In this document: in pieces, positions 46,127-57,311 of the stretch
How the letters are laid out: each line of letters starts with the position of its first letter
Position numbering within the stretch: the first letter of the stretch is position 1
From: Fonsecaea monophora
Lineage: Eukaryota > Ascomycota > Eurotiomycetes > Chaetothyriales > Herpotrichiellaceae
DNA: 64,000 nt
Assembly: GCF_001642475.1 (NCBI RefSeq)
Contig: NW_019174008.1
Coordinates: forward strand, 1-64,000
Direction of reading: 5' to 3'
Position numbers and translations under genes: made by a program
The notes under the pieces: model-generated
Seen by the model: the letters and a program-made list of their open reading frames with translations, nothing else
What the model was told of the DNA's origin: nothing
Databases searched by the model: none

Positions 46127-46447
46127 TCAACTTCTGGACACCTTTTGACCGCCGTCCCGGCCTTGAACCACATTCTGTCTGTTATGGCCTCTAGAGCGCG
46201 CAGTGTCGTCTTCCAGCTTGCGGCCCGAAGACGAGCATCTTGGGCAGGCGGCCTGGACGTGGCCGTGTCCATTACAAGTCTTGCATTGGGCTCCACTGTA
46301 GGGAATGTCAGCTCATTGACATGACATGTTTATTTCGACAGGGGTAAAGCATGGCCTAATCGGTAGCCATATAGTAGCAGAAGCATACCGTGGAGGATGC
46401 CCTGCGCAGGCACGGCAAGTATTCCAGACCTTTGGATGATCGCACAT
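46127..46447 (-). CDS. Possible small Cys-rich zinc-binding protein, two exons
   Basis: Exon 46447–46389 and exon 46295–46127, separated by a 93-bp intron with GTATGC donor and CCTACAG acceptor, give 75 residues. The join turns two weak fragments into one regular pattern: NTCRACAGHPPR then GAQCKTCNGHGHVQAACPRC. That is four CxxC pairs or near-pairs in about 30 residues, two of them followed by G-H, somewhat like DnaJ-type CxxCxGxG or zinc-knuckle spacing. The remaining ~35 residues are charged and Gln/Arg/Gly-rich. The cysteine spacing continues in frame across the predicted splice, which chance would rarely give. I do not know a family name. It is the only coherent coding signal in the gene-poor stretch, and expression is unproven. 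Confidence 0.45.
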
Positions 46448-49095
46448 TATGTGACAGAGGAGATGTCGTCTTTGTTGAGAGTAGAGTTGAAATAGTGTTG
46501 AGACTTTGAGCAATGTGGGGATTGCGTATGCAGGCAGGCAGTGATTTACAATGTTGGACGTTTTAAAAGGGACCAGAAGAGTCGAGCAAGTAGGTTGAGG
46601 TAGGGCACGTCCGTTTTATATGCAATCCTGAGCCTTGTAGCTGGTAGTTCCCGCTAGATTCAATACCGTGCCAAATACAGATAAGAGAAACATGTCGAAT
46701 TGTTTGTACCTTCTGTACAACCGTGGCAGCATGTTGAGGAGAGTCTGCCTTCCACCTTCTACTCGATCAGGTGTCCGCGTCCGGACCGGAGAGCGGGCAG
46801 TGACACCTCCATCCCGTAACACCGGGACCGGTATACTGTGCTAACAACAGCTGATCCGACAAGAGAAACCCAGTTAGTATGTTGACTTTCAAGTCCGCTA
46901 AATCGAGGTACGTTTCAAGGCGAACCGGTCTCACCAGCGTGACGTTACAACGCAAGGTAACCCCTGGTGTGAAATCGCCGGCGAAGCCAGAGATCAGCGC
47001 TGTTTCAGTGTGGAATGTGCCAGACTCTGAGGTTAGTGCCAAAGGGACTTGCTTAGACAGAGAAGCAACATGCTGGTATGCAATCAAATCCCACGTACCG
47101 TGGCGAAGACAAGACTGTGCCATGTCCCTGGATAGCGCCAGGCCTGCTCGCGGCTGGCGACAGGTGTCCATAGCTTGCTGGAGAGTGACATTATGTGACC
47201 AAAATAGCCGGGGAAAAGACATGGCTTGCTGGAAGTCATTCGACCCGTCACCACTGCTCGAGTCTTCAGCTGGCCACTAAACAACGATTTAGAGGTGGCA
47301 CGGGAAGCGGACTGCTTTGAAGGGATTTTGAAGGAACTGGCAAGAAGATTGGTACATTCCTGAAGTAGTATGACTGGGTTCGTGTAGCAGTACGAAAAGG
47401 TCACTTGAGGCGGTTGAGGGGGTGCGATCGGCGACCTTCAAGAACAGGATTGGAGTGGCTTCGCTAATCAAGACTCTTTCGTGTCACGTTGGATCTTCGA
47501 CTTGCCCACTAGTCCTGCTGTATCGAGCCTCGTGCATGAGGCTCGACACCATCCCGTCTTGTCGCTGAAATGAAGAGGAAGTATCGTGTAAAGTAGCAAG
47601 TGGACTGGGGTGGTGAGGCTATCACTCGAATGAGCCAGCCAAGGCGTATGATTGTTCGAAAGTAGCCGATTGGGCCGCTTCTAGCCGTCAATAACACGTC
47701 CCATGTCAAGTTATCGAACCCACGGTCAGCGCCATCATTGGGCGCGTGGCTACTTGGAGGTATGTTCCGTACCTGTAAAACGTCGGTCAGCGGACCCATG
47801 CACGTTGCAGGCTATGAGGAGGGGGTGTGGAGGTAAACAGAGGCCAAACAGGCTCCTTGCCCATATCGATGTCATGGTGGAAGTTGCAGAACATTGTGGA
47901 CGTATCCGATGACAACGAAGGGAGTCCTTGTTTGGAACGCTGCCGGACATAGCCGACCCCATCCAAATCAAGGAGATGTAGGTACTGTCTGTGTCATACC
48001 AGCTTTGACTCGCCTGTGGAGAAACAGGCCCAACCACTGTGTTCAGAGTTCGCATCGTGTGAGGACTGCGCGTAGGCAGTCTGTAGTCTGTGGATGGACC
48101 TGGATGCAAAAGAAGAGACGGCTCGAGTAACCGGAGTCGAGAGAGCAGGAGTTACCATGATCAACGACGAGTCACTTGGGAAATCAAGTGGTGGTCCAAC
48201 TCGTCCAACAGGGGTGGCCCTACCTCTCTGAAGCAGGGGGAGATGTCAGACGTAAATGACCCATGTGCAAGAAAAGAAGGTGGATTGTAATGGAACCAAA
48301 GGCTGAACACCCTAACCAGCGCTGTCTTCAACGCATGGCCTGAGAGAAGATGCCTTGTCAGACGTCATGAAGCTTTTCTCTTGATTTACGGACAGCTAGG
48401 GAGGAGTTCGCTGTCCGCTAATTGCAACCAGTAGACGACCACTGACCACACCAACGACGCAACCGGAGGCCCCGCGGAGGTGTGGGAGCTAACGTGTGAC
48501 TGAGCAACTGCGATTCCTTTAGAGCTCATGGCAGTTCGAGCTGAGGGACCTGAGGGACCTGGGGACTCTCACGGTCAATAGATATGACAGGAGTAGCGGA
48601 GAAGGGAAGCTCTTCAGCCACCAGTATGTCGTCGGCGTTGGTCTGGGCCCGTCAATCCTGGAGGGTGGGAAGGCAGAAAAGGAGACCAAACATGGCACGA
48701 GCCAGCGACATATGGGGGCTTTGAGGAACGGTCGAGACTCTGTCATGCTGTTGCGTGCGCCAAGCTATCATAACCGCAGGTATACGAGGTGTTTCGACGG
48801 CCATCTTCGAAGCAGAGTTGATGAAGGTGAAAAGAAGGGCGGAGACCCGAATGTCTCTATGTTTGATAACCGAAGATCCAAGGAGGAGAGGAGCACCTCG
48901 GACTTGCACGTGACACTCAAGCAGCAATCAAAAGTCTGAGCCGAGGCAACCATGAGTGAGCAAAGACTGACATTTGCATACAAAGGAGGCTTCTGACAAC
49001 CACCATCGAGTCAGAAAAATCTCTCTCTATTCTTTCAAGACCCTTTGCGGCACACGATTCCCTACTTCGCTAGAACAAGGCCTGTGTTCGAGATC
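46448..49095. other. Gene-poor region, right part (2.6 kb)
   Basis: No recognised gene. The longest ATG frame is 47222–46767 (151 codons, −). It contains GTACGT and GTGAGA donors and could be part of a spliced gene, but no family was recognised. Many short frames occur on both strands, as expected by chance. Confidence 0.35.
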
Positions 49096-50008
49096 ATGGC
49101 GCTCCAAAATTTTTCAAAGTTCAAGTTTTTCAATGTCACGGTTCCCGCGCAATATGTCGTGCACATCGAGATCAACCGTCCACAAAAGCTCAATGCCTTT
49201 TTTACGCCCATGTGGTTTGAACTAAAGGCCATCGTGCAACAGTTATCCCACGACCCCGATGTCCGGTGTATCTTGCTTTCGGGGGCTGGAGACCGAGCCT
49301 TCACTGCAGGTGAGTAACGGACTTCTAGACGAGCAGAGAACAAGGAGACGCTAAGATGAGGCATTAGGTCTGGACGTTGAGCAAGCAGCCAAAAGTGACA
49401 ACCCCCTATCAGCCGACATCGCGGATCCCTCACGCAAGGCGACCGTGATACGGAGGGAAATACTTGAGCTACAGGACGTCATCTCGGCCGTGGCTCGTTG
49501 TGAGAAACCCATAATTGCCCTAGTGCATGGGTACACCTACGGGCTCGGGATTGATCTATCATCAGCATGCGATGTGCGCTTTTGCGCCGCCGACACCAAA
49601 TTCTGCGTCAAAGAAGTTGACATTGGGTTGGCGGCGGACGTGGGGACTTTAAGCAGACTCCCCAAGGTGGTGGGAGGTGTGACCAGTTGGGTGAAGGATG
49701 TTTGTCTCAGTGCACGACCATTTTCCGCCGAGGAAGCGCTCAAGAACAACTTTGTGAGCCGGGTGGTAAATGGAAGCAAGGCGGATCTCATCCAAGAAGG
49801 CCTCAAATACGCCCAATACCTATCGACCAAGAGCCCTGTCGCCGTCCAGGGTACAAAGAACATCCTCGACGCCGCCTGGGGAAGAACCGTCGAAGACAAT
49901 CTCAATTATACCGCGGTCTGGAATGCGGGTATGGTGCAGAGCTCTGATGTTAAGAGAGCCATGCTCAGCGGACTCCAAAAGAGGACCCCGACATTTGAAA
50001 AGCTCTAG
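49096..50008 (+). CDS. Delta(3,5)-delta(2,4)-dienoyl-CoA isomerase (ECH1 type)
   Basis: Crotonase-fold enzyme that shifts the double bonds of 3,5-dienoyl-CoA during beta-oxidation of odd-position unsaturated fatty acids. Exons 49096–49309 and 49368–50008 encode 284 residues; the 58-bp intron splits the Gly of FTAGLDVEQA. The three acidic catalytic residues of the ECH1 subgroup are present with the same spacing as in the rat enzyme: D134 (YGLGIDLSSACD), E154 and D162 (VKEVDIGLAADVGTLSRLP). Ordinary enoyl-CoA hydratases lack this set. The C-terminus is -FEKL, not a canonical PTS1, and the N-terminus has no clear mitochondrial presequence, so the compartment is uncertain. The ATG at 49096 is the best start; it lies just before the crotonase N-terminal strand. 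Confidence 0.93.
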
Positions 50009-50464
50009 GTGATTCAAGGATAATAGTTGATTGTTCTGGAGTACCTGATTGTAAACAATGTAGGGAGAAGCCTTGGTCAGCTTGAATAGCCTCCACCGCA
50101 GCTGTGTCTGAGGTACTTGGGGCGGGCGAGGCTGGATTGGTCGAGGATGGACAACCTGTAAGGCGTCTTGCCCATACATTGTTTCGAGTTTGTTTCCGCG
50201 ACAACAATAGACATATGTAGGTACCCAATTGGGGCAGGGAGCGTTTGGTATCTCTGCCGCATGTGCCCCAAGTACCGGTTCTTCCGCGACGCGTGTGCCA
50301 CGTGATTTCTCGTTTTAGAGCTTCACTCAGGGCCACTCGTCGCGTTGCCTGGGCACAAAGCTGAGGATGAAACTTGCAGACCAGGTTGCTCTGACAGCCA
50401 AGATAAGTAAAAACTGCCGCGAGCTCACCCCCCTTGGTGGGACGATGATGCCGCCCTGTATTCA
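50009..50464. other. Convergent intergenic region, 456 bp
   Basis: Between the isomerase (+) and the HNH gene (−). Nothing but short overlapping frames. Confidence 0.5.
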
Positions 50465-51472
50465 TTAGTTAGTCTCCTCCCCCTTCTCCTCCCCCTCCCC
50501 CCCTCTCAAGCTTACTGCCGACGGATATAACTCCATTTGAGCACCGACACGACTGAACAGCTCAAATTCCATTCTTTCACCTGACTTCGGACCCCGAAGT
50601 ATCTCACCAACAATATCAGAACCAGGCGGGAGGTCATGTTCGAAGCGCGGCTCTCCAGCACCCCTCATATTCGCCAGGACAGCCTGTCTAAAGTGCCATC
50701 GTAGAAGCGGATCAGCAGGCGCATTAGGGCGAGTGAATAACTCCCGATTAAGATGCTTGCCTTCAATATTAAACGTTGTAGGCTCAAAGGCTACAATCTT
50801 ATAGTTATCATCCGGATTAATCGAGATAGAGTATAAATCGAACAGTTGATGTATACCGGCGTCGAGTAATAATCCATTCTGAACCGAGTTAATAGATCCT
50901 CCTTTTTCTGGTTGACTTATAATCCATCGGCCGTAATTCTCTTTAATCCAGTGACCTTCGTAGGCGAGTGGAAAAATATGCGCAGCTTTAAAGCTTCCCC
51001 AGAAGTCGATACCGTTAAATGTAGGTATAGACCGTCCAGATATAATACATTGACGGTCTCGTGAACGAACGGCCTCGGTAAAGGTAGCGACTCGACTTCC
51101 AGTAGCTAGACTAATTATCCGGACGAGCCATGGCTCATCATTAAGTCGAAAAGAATGAGTAGTAACAATGTAATAGTTTCCAGGTTGAAGTGGATAGTCG
51201 TCTTTCTCAATCTTCGTTTCGTTCTCATTTTGTAGGAAGAAAGGGCCCTCGAATATAATAATAATCTCTATCATTGTATAGAAGTTGGCATTCGTGACAC
51301 CGGGTAGGAGGAGTAGGCCGCCAATTACGGTAGTAGGATCATTTAAGTCGTAGATGTGGACATTTCGCCCTGCTGAGCGATCGCGTGTAGGCATGGTATT
51401 TTGAGGCGAAGAGGTTTCGGTTTCGGATGGAGGAGAGGTAAACGTCTTCGGGGACGAGGGCGAGGACGCCAT
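50465..51472 (-). CDS. HNH-nuclease domain protein, A+T-rich gene
   Basis: Single exon, 335 residues. The core, about residues 128–225, is the fungal HNH type (HNH_2-like): RSRDRQCIISGRSIP, then KAAHIFPLA with H165, SVQNGLLLD with N199 and GIHQLFD with H208, giving a complete H-N-H set. The N-terminal ~30 residues are Ser/Thr/Pro-rich, and residues ~36–125 form a beta-rich domain that often accompanies this HNH type. The gene is markedly richer in A+T than its neighbours: three 60-bp lines I counted inside it (50821, 50881, 51241) have 23, 24 and 22 G+C. ATA and TTA codons are frequent. No intron or frame break is seen. Substrate and role are unknown; many Pezizomycotina carry expanded families of this protein. 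Confidence 0.85.
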   Translation of the reverse strand: MASSPSSPKTFTSPPSETETSSPQNTMPTRDRSAGRNVHIYDLNDPTTVIGGLLLLPGVTNANFYTMIEIIIIFEGPFFLQNENETKIEKDDYPLQPGNYYIVTTHSFRLNDEPWLVRIISLATGSRVATFTEAVRSRDRQCIISGRSIPTFNGIDFWGSFKAAHIFPLAYEGHWIKENYGRWIISQPEKGGSINSVQNGLLLDAGIHQLFDLYSISINPDDNYKIVAFEPTTFNIEGKHLNRELFTRPNAPADPLLRWHFRQAVLANMRGAGEPRFEHDLPPGSDIVGEILRGPKSGERMEFELFSRVGAQMELYPSAVSLRGGEGEEKGEETN

Positions 51473-52470
51473 GATGAAGCCTAGGACGTAAAAGTTGCAT
51501 TAGAATGGCAAATGGTAGATGGCAGGTACAGACTTGTAATTAACATAGGTTGCAAGAGGTTCGGAGTCGATGGGAAGGAGGAAGGAGGAAGGAAAACCTG
51601 GTGAGCGCACGTGAGCTCGAAGCAGTTTTGACTTCTCTTTCGCTGCTAAGCATGACCAGAACAAGCTGCAGGATGGCCAGGATGAGATCAATTCGGTGTG
51701 AGCACATCGCGAACCCGGAAGCCCATGGGCCAACCTTCGACCCCATTGGTTCTAATGACAAGGGCAGAGTAGGTCGCCACAGTGACACCATGCTGTTTAT
51801 GGGCGCCTGATTGAGATGCCCAGTGTTACCGAACGTCCCGGGTGGGTGTGGTTCCTGGGTTAGTGGGTTAGTGGACAGGTGTGGGCAGCTGTGGGCGTCT
51901 CTGGAAAGTGATGAATCACCCAGAAAAACAGGCACGACAGGGTGGAAGAAGCCTGGAAAATCGAGTCCACTAGCCTAATAATGAGCCCGGGCCAGCTCCC
52001 CCAGCTGCTCCCTGACTAGCTAAGCTTTTTGCAGTTGGCGTCACTCCCCCAGGGAGATGCTTCAGCCAGTGACGTCGTTGGCAAACCCGGGTCATTCATG
52101 GTCACCCAGTCACCCAGTGTCCGCCGCGTCACAGCGAAGCTTACGATGCCCTCGCACTGTAGGTAGACGCCCGGGTGGCGCCCCTCTTCTTCTTTCCCTC
52201 CCGGCATCTGCTTCTCACAAGAGAAGAAGCTCCGTCATTCAGAGCTCAAACTGCCCCGTCAAGCCAGTACATCATTCCACCTTCCACTCCGTTCCGTTGC
52301 TCTCCACCTTGACCTACAGCTACTTTACACACAGTTCTGCCTCTACCGCACTTTTTCTCTCACCTCTGTTTTCCACCTGCACTTTTTCACAAGTACTCGA
52401 GTTACAGCAATATCTCCAATCACATTGAAACAGCTGTATCGCTCATCCAGGTCTCAATCAAGCAGCCAAG
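51473..52470. other. Divergent intergenic region, 998 bp
   Basis: Returns to normal base composition just beyond the HNH start. No gene. The last 250 bp are C/T-rich leader of the MARVEL gene. A short GTGACCCAGTCACCCAGTG repeat-like string occurs near 52,100. Confidence 0.4.
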
Positions 52471-53128
52471 ATGGTGTCCAGAACAATTAACCTCATCCTG
52501 CGGGCGATCCAGGTAGGTTCCTGGGGAGCTCTCATACTGTGTAGCAAACCCGCAGTACTGACTAGAATTCTTGCGCAGTTCGTCTTCATACTCATTATCA
52601 TGGGCCTCATCGGCAACGTCATCGCCATAGCCTTCGCCGGTAACCCCTCACTGATCAACTACGATATGTTTGTAGCGGCATTTGGCATGCTGTCGCTGTT
52701 CTATTTGGTCGCCGTTGCCTTCAACGACTCTTTCATGGGCCATGCCATCTTTCCCGTCATTATCGATCTTCTTAACTGCATCTTCCTCTTCTGCGCCGCC
52801 GTCGCCATGGCTGCCGAGCTCGGGGCGCATTCTTGCAGCAATGACGTACGACCCCCCTCATGTTGCGCATGCGCGCATTTCTCCTGGAGAAACATTGGCT
52901 CACTGCTTCTGACAGGAATATACCCTCCACAACCACCTTACGAACGGTTCCAACGACAGGGAAGGCCGATGCCGAGAGGAACAGGCAGCTACCGCTTTCC
53001 TCTGGTTCGCATGGGCAGCCTGGATGGCTAGCTTATTCTTCTCTATTCTCGATGCTCGCAGTGGCGGTGTTAACCTGAGAGGTCCTATCCGCTCTAGAGG
53101 TGCGCGCCCAGCAATGTCTCAGGTGTAA
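52471..53128 (+). CDS. MARVEL-domain membrane protein, Nce102-like
   Basis: Small four-helix membrane protein. Exons 52471–52512, 52579–52845 and 52916–53128 give 173 residues; introns are 66 and 70 bp. Exon 1 encodes MVSRTINLILRAIQ, the start typical of fungal MARVEL proteins. Helices are at about residues 5–30 (FVFILIIMGLIGNVIA), 45–65, 70–95 (IFPVIIDLLNCIFLFCAAVAMA) and, in exon 3, 130–150 (ATAFLWFAWAAWMASLFF). Exon 3 is needed for the fourth helix; reading through intron 2 would give an unlike, non-hydrophobic tail. The loop with CSND…CREEQAA before helix 4 is usual for the family. Yeast Nce102 organises eisosome domains in the plasma membrane; the same role here is inferred. Confidence 0.85.
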
Positions 53129-54581
53129 AGATGTGAGCAGAAGCTTTGGGAAATGGAGAAGTACACAGAGGCCCAATCCTGCTCCTCGACCTCTGCATCA
53201 CGTATGCTTGAAGACTTCTCCGGATATCTTTGGGAGTTGAGAGCTAACTTTCTGCGAAGTCTAAATCCTGCCTTCGACACACCTTGCGAGCCACGCTTTT
53301 TATGATAACCCCAACGAGGATAATGGGCGGCAAATCGGTCTACAGCAAAGCTGGCCTAATCTGGACGACAAATACCTGGTGTATTTTGATTCGCTGCTTC
53401 TCGACTCTCCTCAATCGGCGTTGGAAATCAACTCTGTCACTCCCTTTAGAATAACTGCTTTGCATGCTTGGAAGCACGGCGTTTCAATAAACAACAACAT
53501 CCCAATGATGGAGACGGGAGAGACTGAGAAACCGGAGAGAATGCGTGAGATGAATGTCTGCTATGAAACGAATGTGTGCAAGATCTGGGTAATGCAGATG
53601 ATCCTCACTGGTCCAGCTGCTCTTAATGTGTATGATACGGCACATGGTCGTCTACTGGGCGCTGTCATGACTTGTTTGTGATGGGCAGAAGAATACCGTC
53701 TTCAAGTAGCTGTCAGGTAGCAGTAATCAAGGAGATATGCGCAAGTTAGAACTCGGTCTTTTGAACAGTGATTCCATCAACATTGCCTTTCCATTCAGAT
53801 CACATCACATAATGTTCGTCCCGTCTGATTTAAATAGTAAAGGCCATGGTGGGATAAACTGATGAAAACCCCGAGCATGAGCACCGAGTTAAATTCGGGA
53901 ACATGAGTCCGACTATCCGACTGCCGACCAACGACGTCACCCCGCGCAACAATGCGCGAGGAGTTCCCGCACTTTGCGAGGTATCTAGACTCGGAATACC
54001 TAATTACAAAACTCCGAATTTACCGACACCACCGAGTGAGTACTTGGACCTTGTGCTCGGCGGCGACGGTAAGCGCTGATAAGCGAGCCCCCCGGTAATG
54101 TAGGTAGGTAGGTGTATGTGGTGTACTTCGTACTGGGTACAGTGTTTGTTATTGAGTACAGAGTACCTCGTACATGACTACAGAGTACAGAGAAACGGAG
54201 TGCAGGGTACGGCGTACGGGATATGGCTAACAAGGGCACCGATGACTCACGACGAGATCTTGTAGTGCGTTCTAACCACTGTGTACCCGTGAACATATCG
54301 TCAAGAACCACTCCGTACTCGTCACATGTACTCGATATATGCTCTGCTGGATAAGTCCCCAAGTATTCTTGTGGGTGGGGGGACTCTTTGAAGAATATTT
54401 TTTTTACATGCCTAGGTAGGTAGGTATTTTTCAAGTACAATGCTGCTTGTGTGCTGCCCAAATTTCCCTGGTCATTTTCAGACAACGCTTTGTTCAACGG
54501 ACACAGATAACACTAGCCGTCTCAGCGCGGCACCTGCATCTTCCCTCATACGCCCCGGTCCTGATAACCTCGCCTGCGCGC
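53129..54581. other. 1.45-kb intergenic region, GTAC-rich
   Basis: A frame at 53379–53681 (about 100 codons, + strand, no good ATG at its 5' end) may be chance. From 54,100 to 54,430 the sequence is dense in GTAC, GAGTAC and TAGG short motifs, common in intergenic DNA of filamentous ascomycetes. Confidence 0.4.
54101..54425. repeat. TAGG tetramer tracts and GTAC-rich low-complexity block
   Basis: Short (TAGG)3 tracts at about 54101–54112 and 54413–54425 bracket a block with many GTAC/GAGTAC words. Non-coding simple sequence. Confidence 0.6.
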
Positions 54582-56249
54582 TTAGAAGTGGATGGCTTTT
54601 CCATATGTGGCCATGGCCGCTTCCTTGAACGCCTCGGCCAGTGTCGGGTGGGCGTGGCATGTCCGGGCCACATCTTCGCTGCTCGCGCCGTATTCGAGAG
54701 CTAATGTGCCCTCTGCAATCATCTCGCCTGCGTTCGGTCCGATGATGTGGATACCCAAGATCCTGTCTGTTTCCGCATCGCTGAGGAACTTGACCAACCC
54801 TTCGGTATCGAGGTTGGTTTTGGCACGCGAGTTGGCGGTAAAGGGGAAGGTGCCCACTTTGTACTTCACACCAGCAGCCTTCAGCTCGCCCTCATTCTGG
54901 CCGACCCACGCGACTTCGGGGTGCGTGTACATGACGGATGGGATGGCACCGTAGTTGACATGTCCATAGCCCTTGGTGATGTACTCGACACAGGCGACTG
55001 CTTCTTCTTCGGCTTTATGTGCGAGCATAGGGCCGAAGGTAACGTCGCCGATACATCGGATGTGCGGGATTTTAGTGCGGTACTCTTGGTCAATGACCAC
55101 CCGTTTGCGCTCATCCACTTCGACGCCGATGTTCTCAATACCCAAGCCATCGGTGTAAGGTCGACGGCCGATGGCGACGAGCACAACGTCTGCGTCCAGA
55201 GATTCATTCTTGCCACCTTTTGCAGCTTCAACCTCAATCTTGACGCCATCACCATTGGCGTCGCCCTGAGTGACTTTGGTGTTGACCTTGAACTTGATGC
55301 CTTGCTTGCTCAGGATCTTTTGTGCTTGTTTGGCAATTTCGGCATCCATGCCAGGGCCGCCAATTTGGCCAAGGAATTCGACGACGGTGACTTCGGAGCC
55401 CAGGCGAGACCATACTGAAGCCTGGTGACACGTTAGAATAGACATATCAACAGGGGGATAGAAGCTGAAATACCATTTCCAAGCCAATAATACCACCGCC
55501 AATAACCACCATCTTCTTGGGCACTTCTTGCAGAGCAATTGCACCTGTGCTGGTGATGACTTTCTTTTCATCGATCGTCAGACCAGGAAATGGTGTTGAC
55601 TCGCTTCCAGTAGCAATAACGATATTTTTGCCCTTGACCTCAGTATCGCCACCCTCGAGCAGGTTGACTTTGATGGTGTGCTCATCTGCAAATGTCCCCG
55701 TACCCTTGATGTAGTCAACGTTGTTTTTCTTGAACAGGAATTCGACACCCTTCGTCAGGCCAACAACAGATTCATCCTTGGCCTTCATCATTTGGGTAAG
55801 GTTGAGCTGGACATCATTGACGTCAATGCCTCGCTTCTTGGTGTCGTGGAGTATTTGGTGGTAGAGATGTGAGTTGTTGAGCAGAGATTTTGAGGGAATG
55901 CATCCGACGTTCAGACATGTGCCTCCGAGACTTCCTCTCTTCTCAATACATGCTGTCTACCCAGAGTGTCAGAGTGCCGGTTCCCAGATATTCTTTGAGT
56001 CACAAACTAGGATATATGTACCTTCAGCCCTGACTGGCCTGCTTTTATTGCACCAACATAGCCTGCGACACCGCCCCCAATGAAGACAATGTCATATTCT
56101 GAGGACTCCGAAGCGTATCCTCTCCGCCGTTGCTGATTCTGGGAGACGATCTGGAAGCTGGGAGCGGTTCGGAGGTTCGCTGGCCCCAGATGCGGAGCTT
56201 TCGATGAGAGGAGCGACCGGCCCGTCCGGGGTACCAATGTCTTGAGCAT
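54582..56249 (-). CDS. LPD1: Dihydrolipoamide dehydrogenase (E3), mitochondrial
   Basis: FAD enzyme that reoxidises dihydrolipoamide in the pyruvate, 2-oxoglutarate and branched-chain dehydrogenase complexes and in glycine cleavage. Exons 56249–56022, 55956–55474 and 55421–54582 encode 516 residues; introns are 65 and 52 bp. Residues 1–45 form an Arg/Ser-rich mitochondrial presequence ending near RRRGYAS. Then come the FAD-binding VFIGGGVAGYVGAIKAG, the redox disulfide GGTCLNVGC (C90/C95), the NAD-binding VVIGGGIIGLEM, and CIGDVTFGPMLAHKAEEE. The C-terminal interface carries HAHPTLAEAFKEA with the catalytic His–Glu pair. For intron 2 the acceptor at 55422 is used because it gives MASVWSRLGSEVTVVEF in line with the family. 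Identification is certain. Confidence 0.97.
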
Positions 56250-57311
56250 CTTGAGAGTGACTGGGTCAATAAATCAGAAGTTGACAGGACAATGAAGGGA
56301 AGCGACCAACAGTCGCAAAGGGAATACAGCAACCAAATAGCTGGAAGAAGCTAAAAGCGCTGAGAAATTGTAGCGAGCAGAACGCCGCTGGCCGGGGAGA
56401 CGCAGTGTTTCCCGGAGATGGAGCTCAAGGTTGTAGGACCAATCGAGTTTAGTGCATTTGAGGGAATTTCAAGGCTGGCGGGCTCAGCCTCGTCTTCCCA
56501 TTTGATTCGGTCCGATCGGCCAACTTTCTATTTCTGTGTTAGCGTCGCTGAATCTCACTAGTCCAACTCGGTTATGAGTGTTTCGTATCAACCACGACTC
56601 GTTGCTGGGACTTTCCCTTTCATTTACTCCATCATTTTCTATCAGGGAGTTTCATTCGATCTGAACCCTAACAATGAAAGGCGAGCGGCAATCATGTCAT
56701 TTAATCATTGCGGTCGTCCTGTCGTACACCCCTTGTACCAGTCGATGGAAATGCACTCTTGCATCTTGACCAGGGCTCTTTGTCGAGCTGCTGACACGCT
56801 TCCGAAGGCCACAAGTGGTAAGACATGTCCAAAAGAGCTTTCCAAGCACTGGTAGCATTTCAATGCGTCGCTTGTATATGACTTCTGATCTTTTATGGGT
56901 TCCTCATTATCTGAGCTCGCCTTTTTACGTCGCAGGGCCAAATACAGTAGTGTGCTAATACCAGTTCACACTCTGTTCATGACAAACCACGGGAGGGTAC
57001 AGATTCTATAATTGGGAGAATTTGAACCAACAATGACATGCTTCACGATGGGCGGTGTGTTTGCTCAACGGTACGGTAGCAAGTTCCCTGCCTTCTTCTA
57101 ACCTTTGTCAATACAATTGTCGAAGCGAATATCCACAAAGACCATGTTTCATGGCTGTCAATCAAGCAAACAAGTGAGTAGAGGCATTTCGTTAATAAAT
57201 AGAAATAAATCTTCCACAACTCCAAATAGAAGGTGCAAGTGTTGAAGTCCAGAATTCCTCATCACAACTGGAAAAATACCTTCTATCTCTGTTGGCCCCG
57301 TTCCCCAAATC
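56250..57311. other. 1.06-kb divergent intergenic region
   Basis: Promoters of LPD1 (−) and the Pro-rich gene (+). A minus-strand frame ending at 56705 (about 80 codons with LRRKKASSDNEEP and CYQCLESSFGH) has protein-like composition but no start codon, so a spliced gene fragment is possible but unproven. Confidence 0.4.

Noticed and set aside
57005..57050. Minus-strand GGTTCAAATTC, similar to a tRNA B box
   Set aside because: The T-stem does not pair and no A box or cloverleaf can be drawn.
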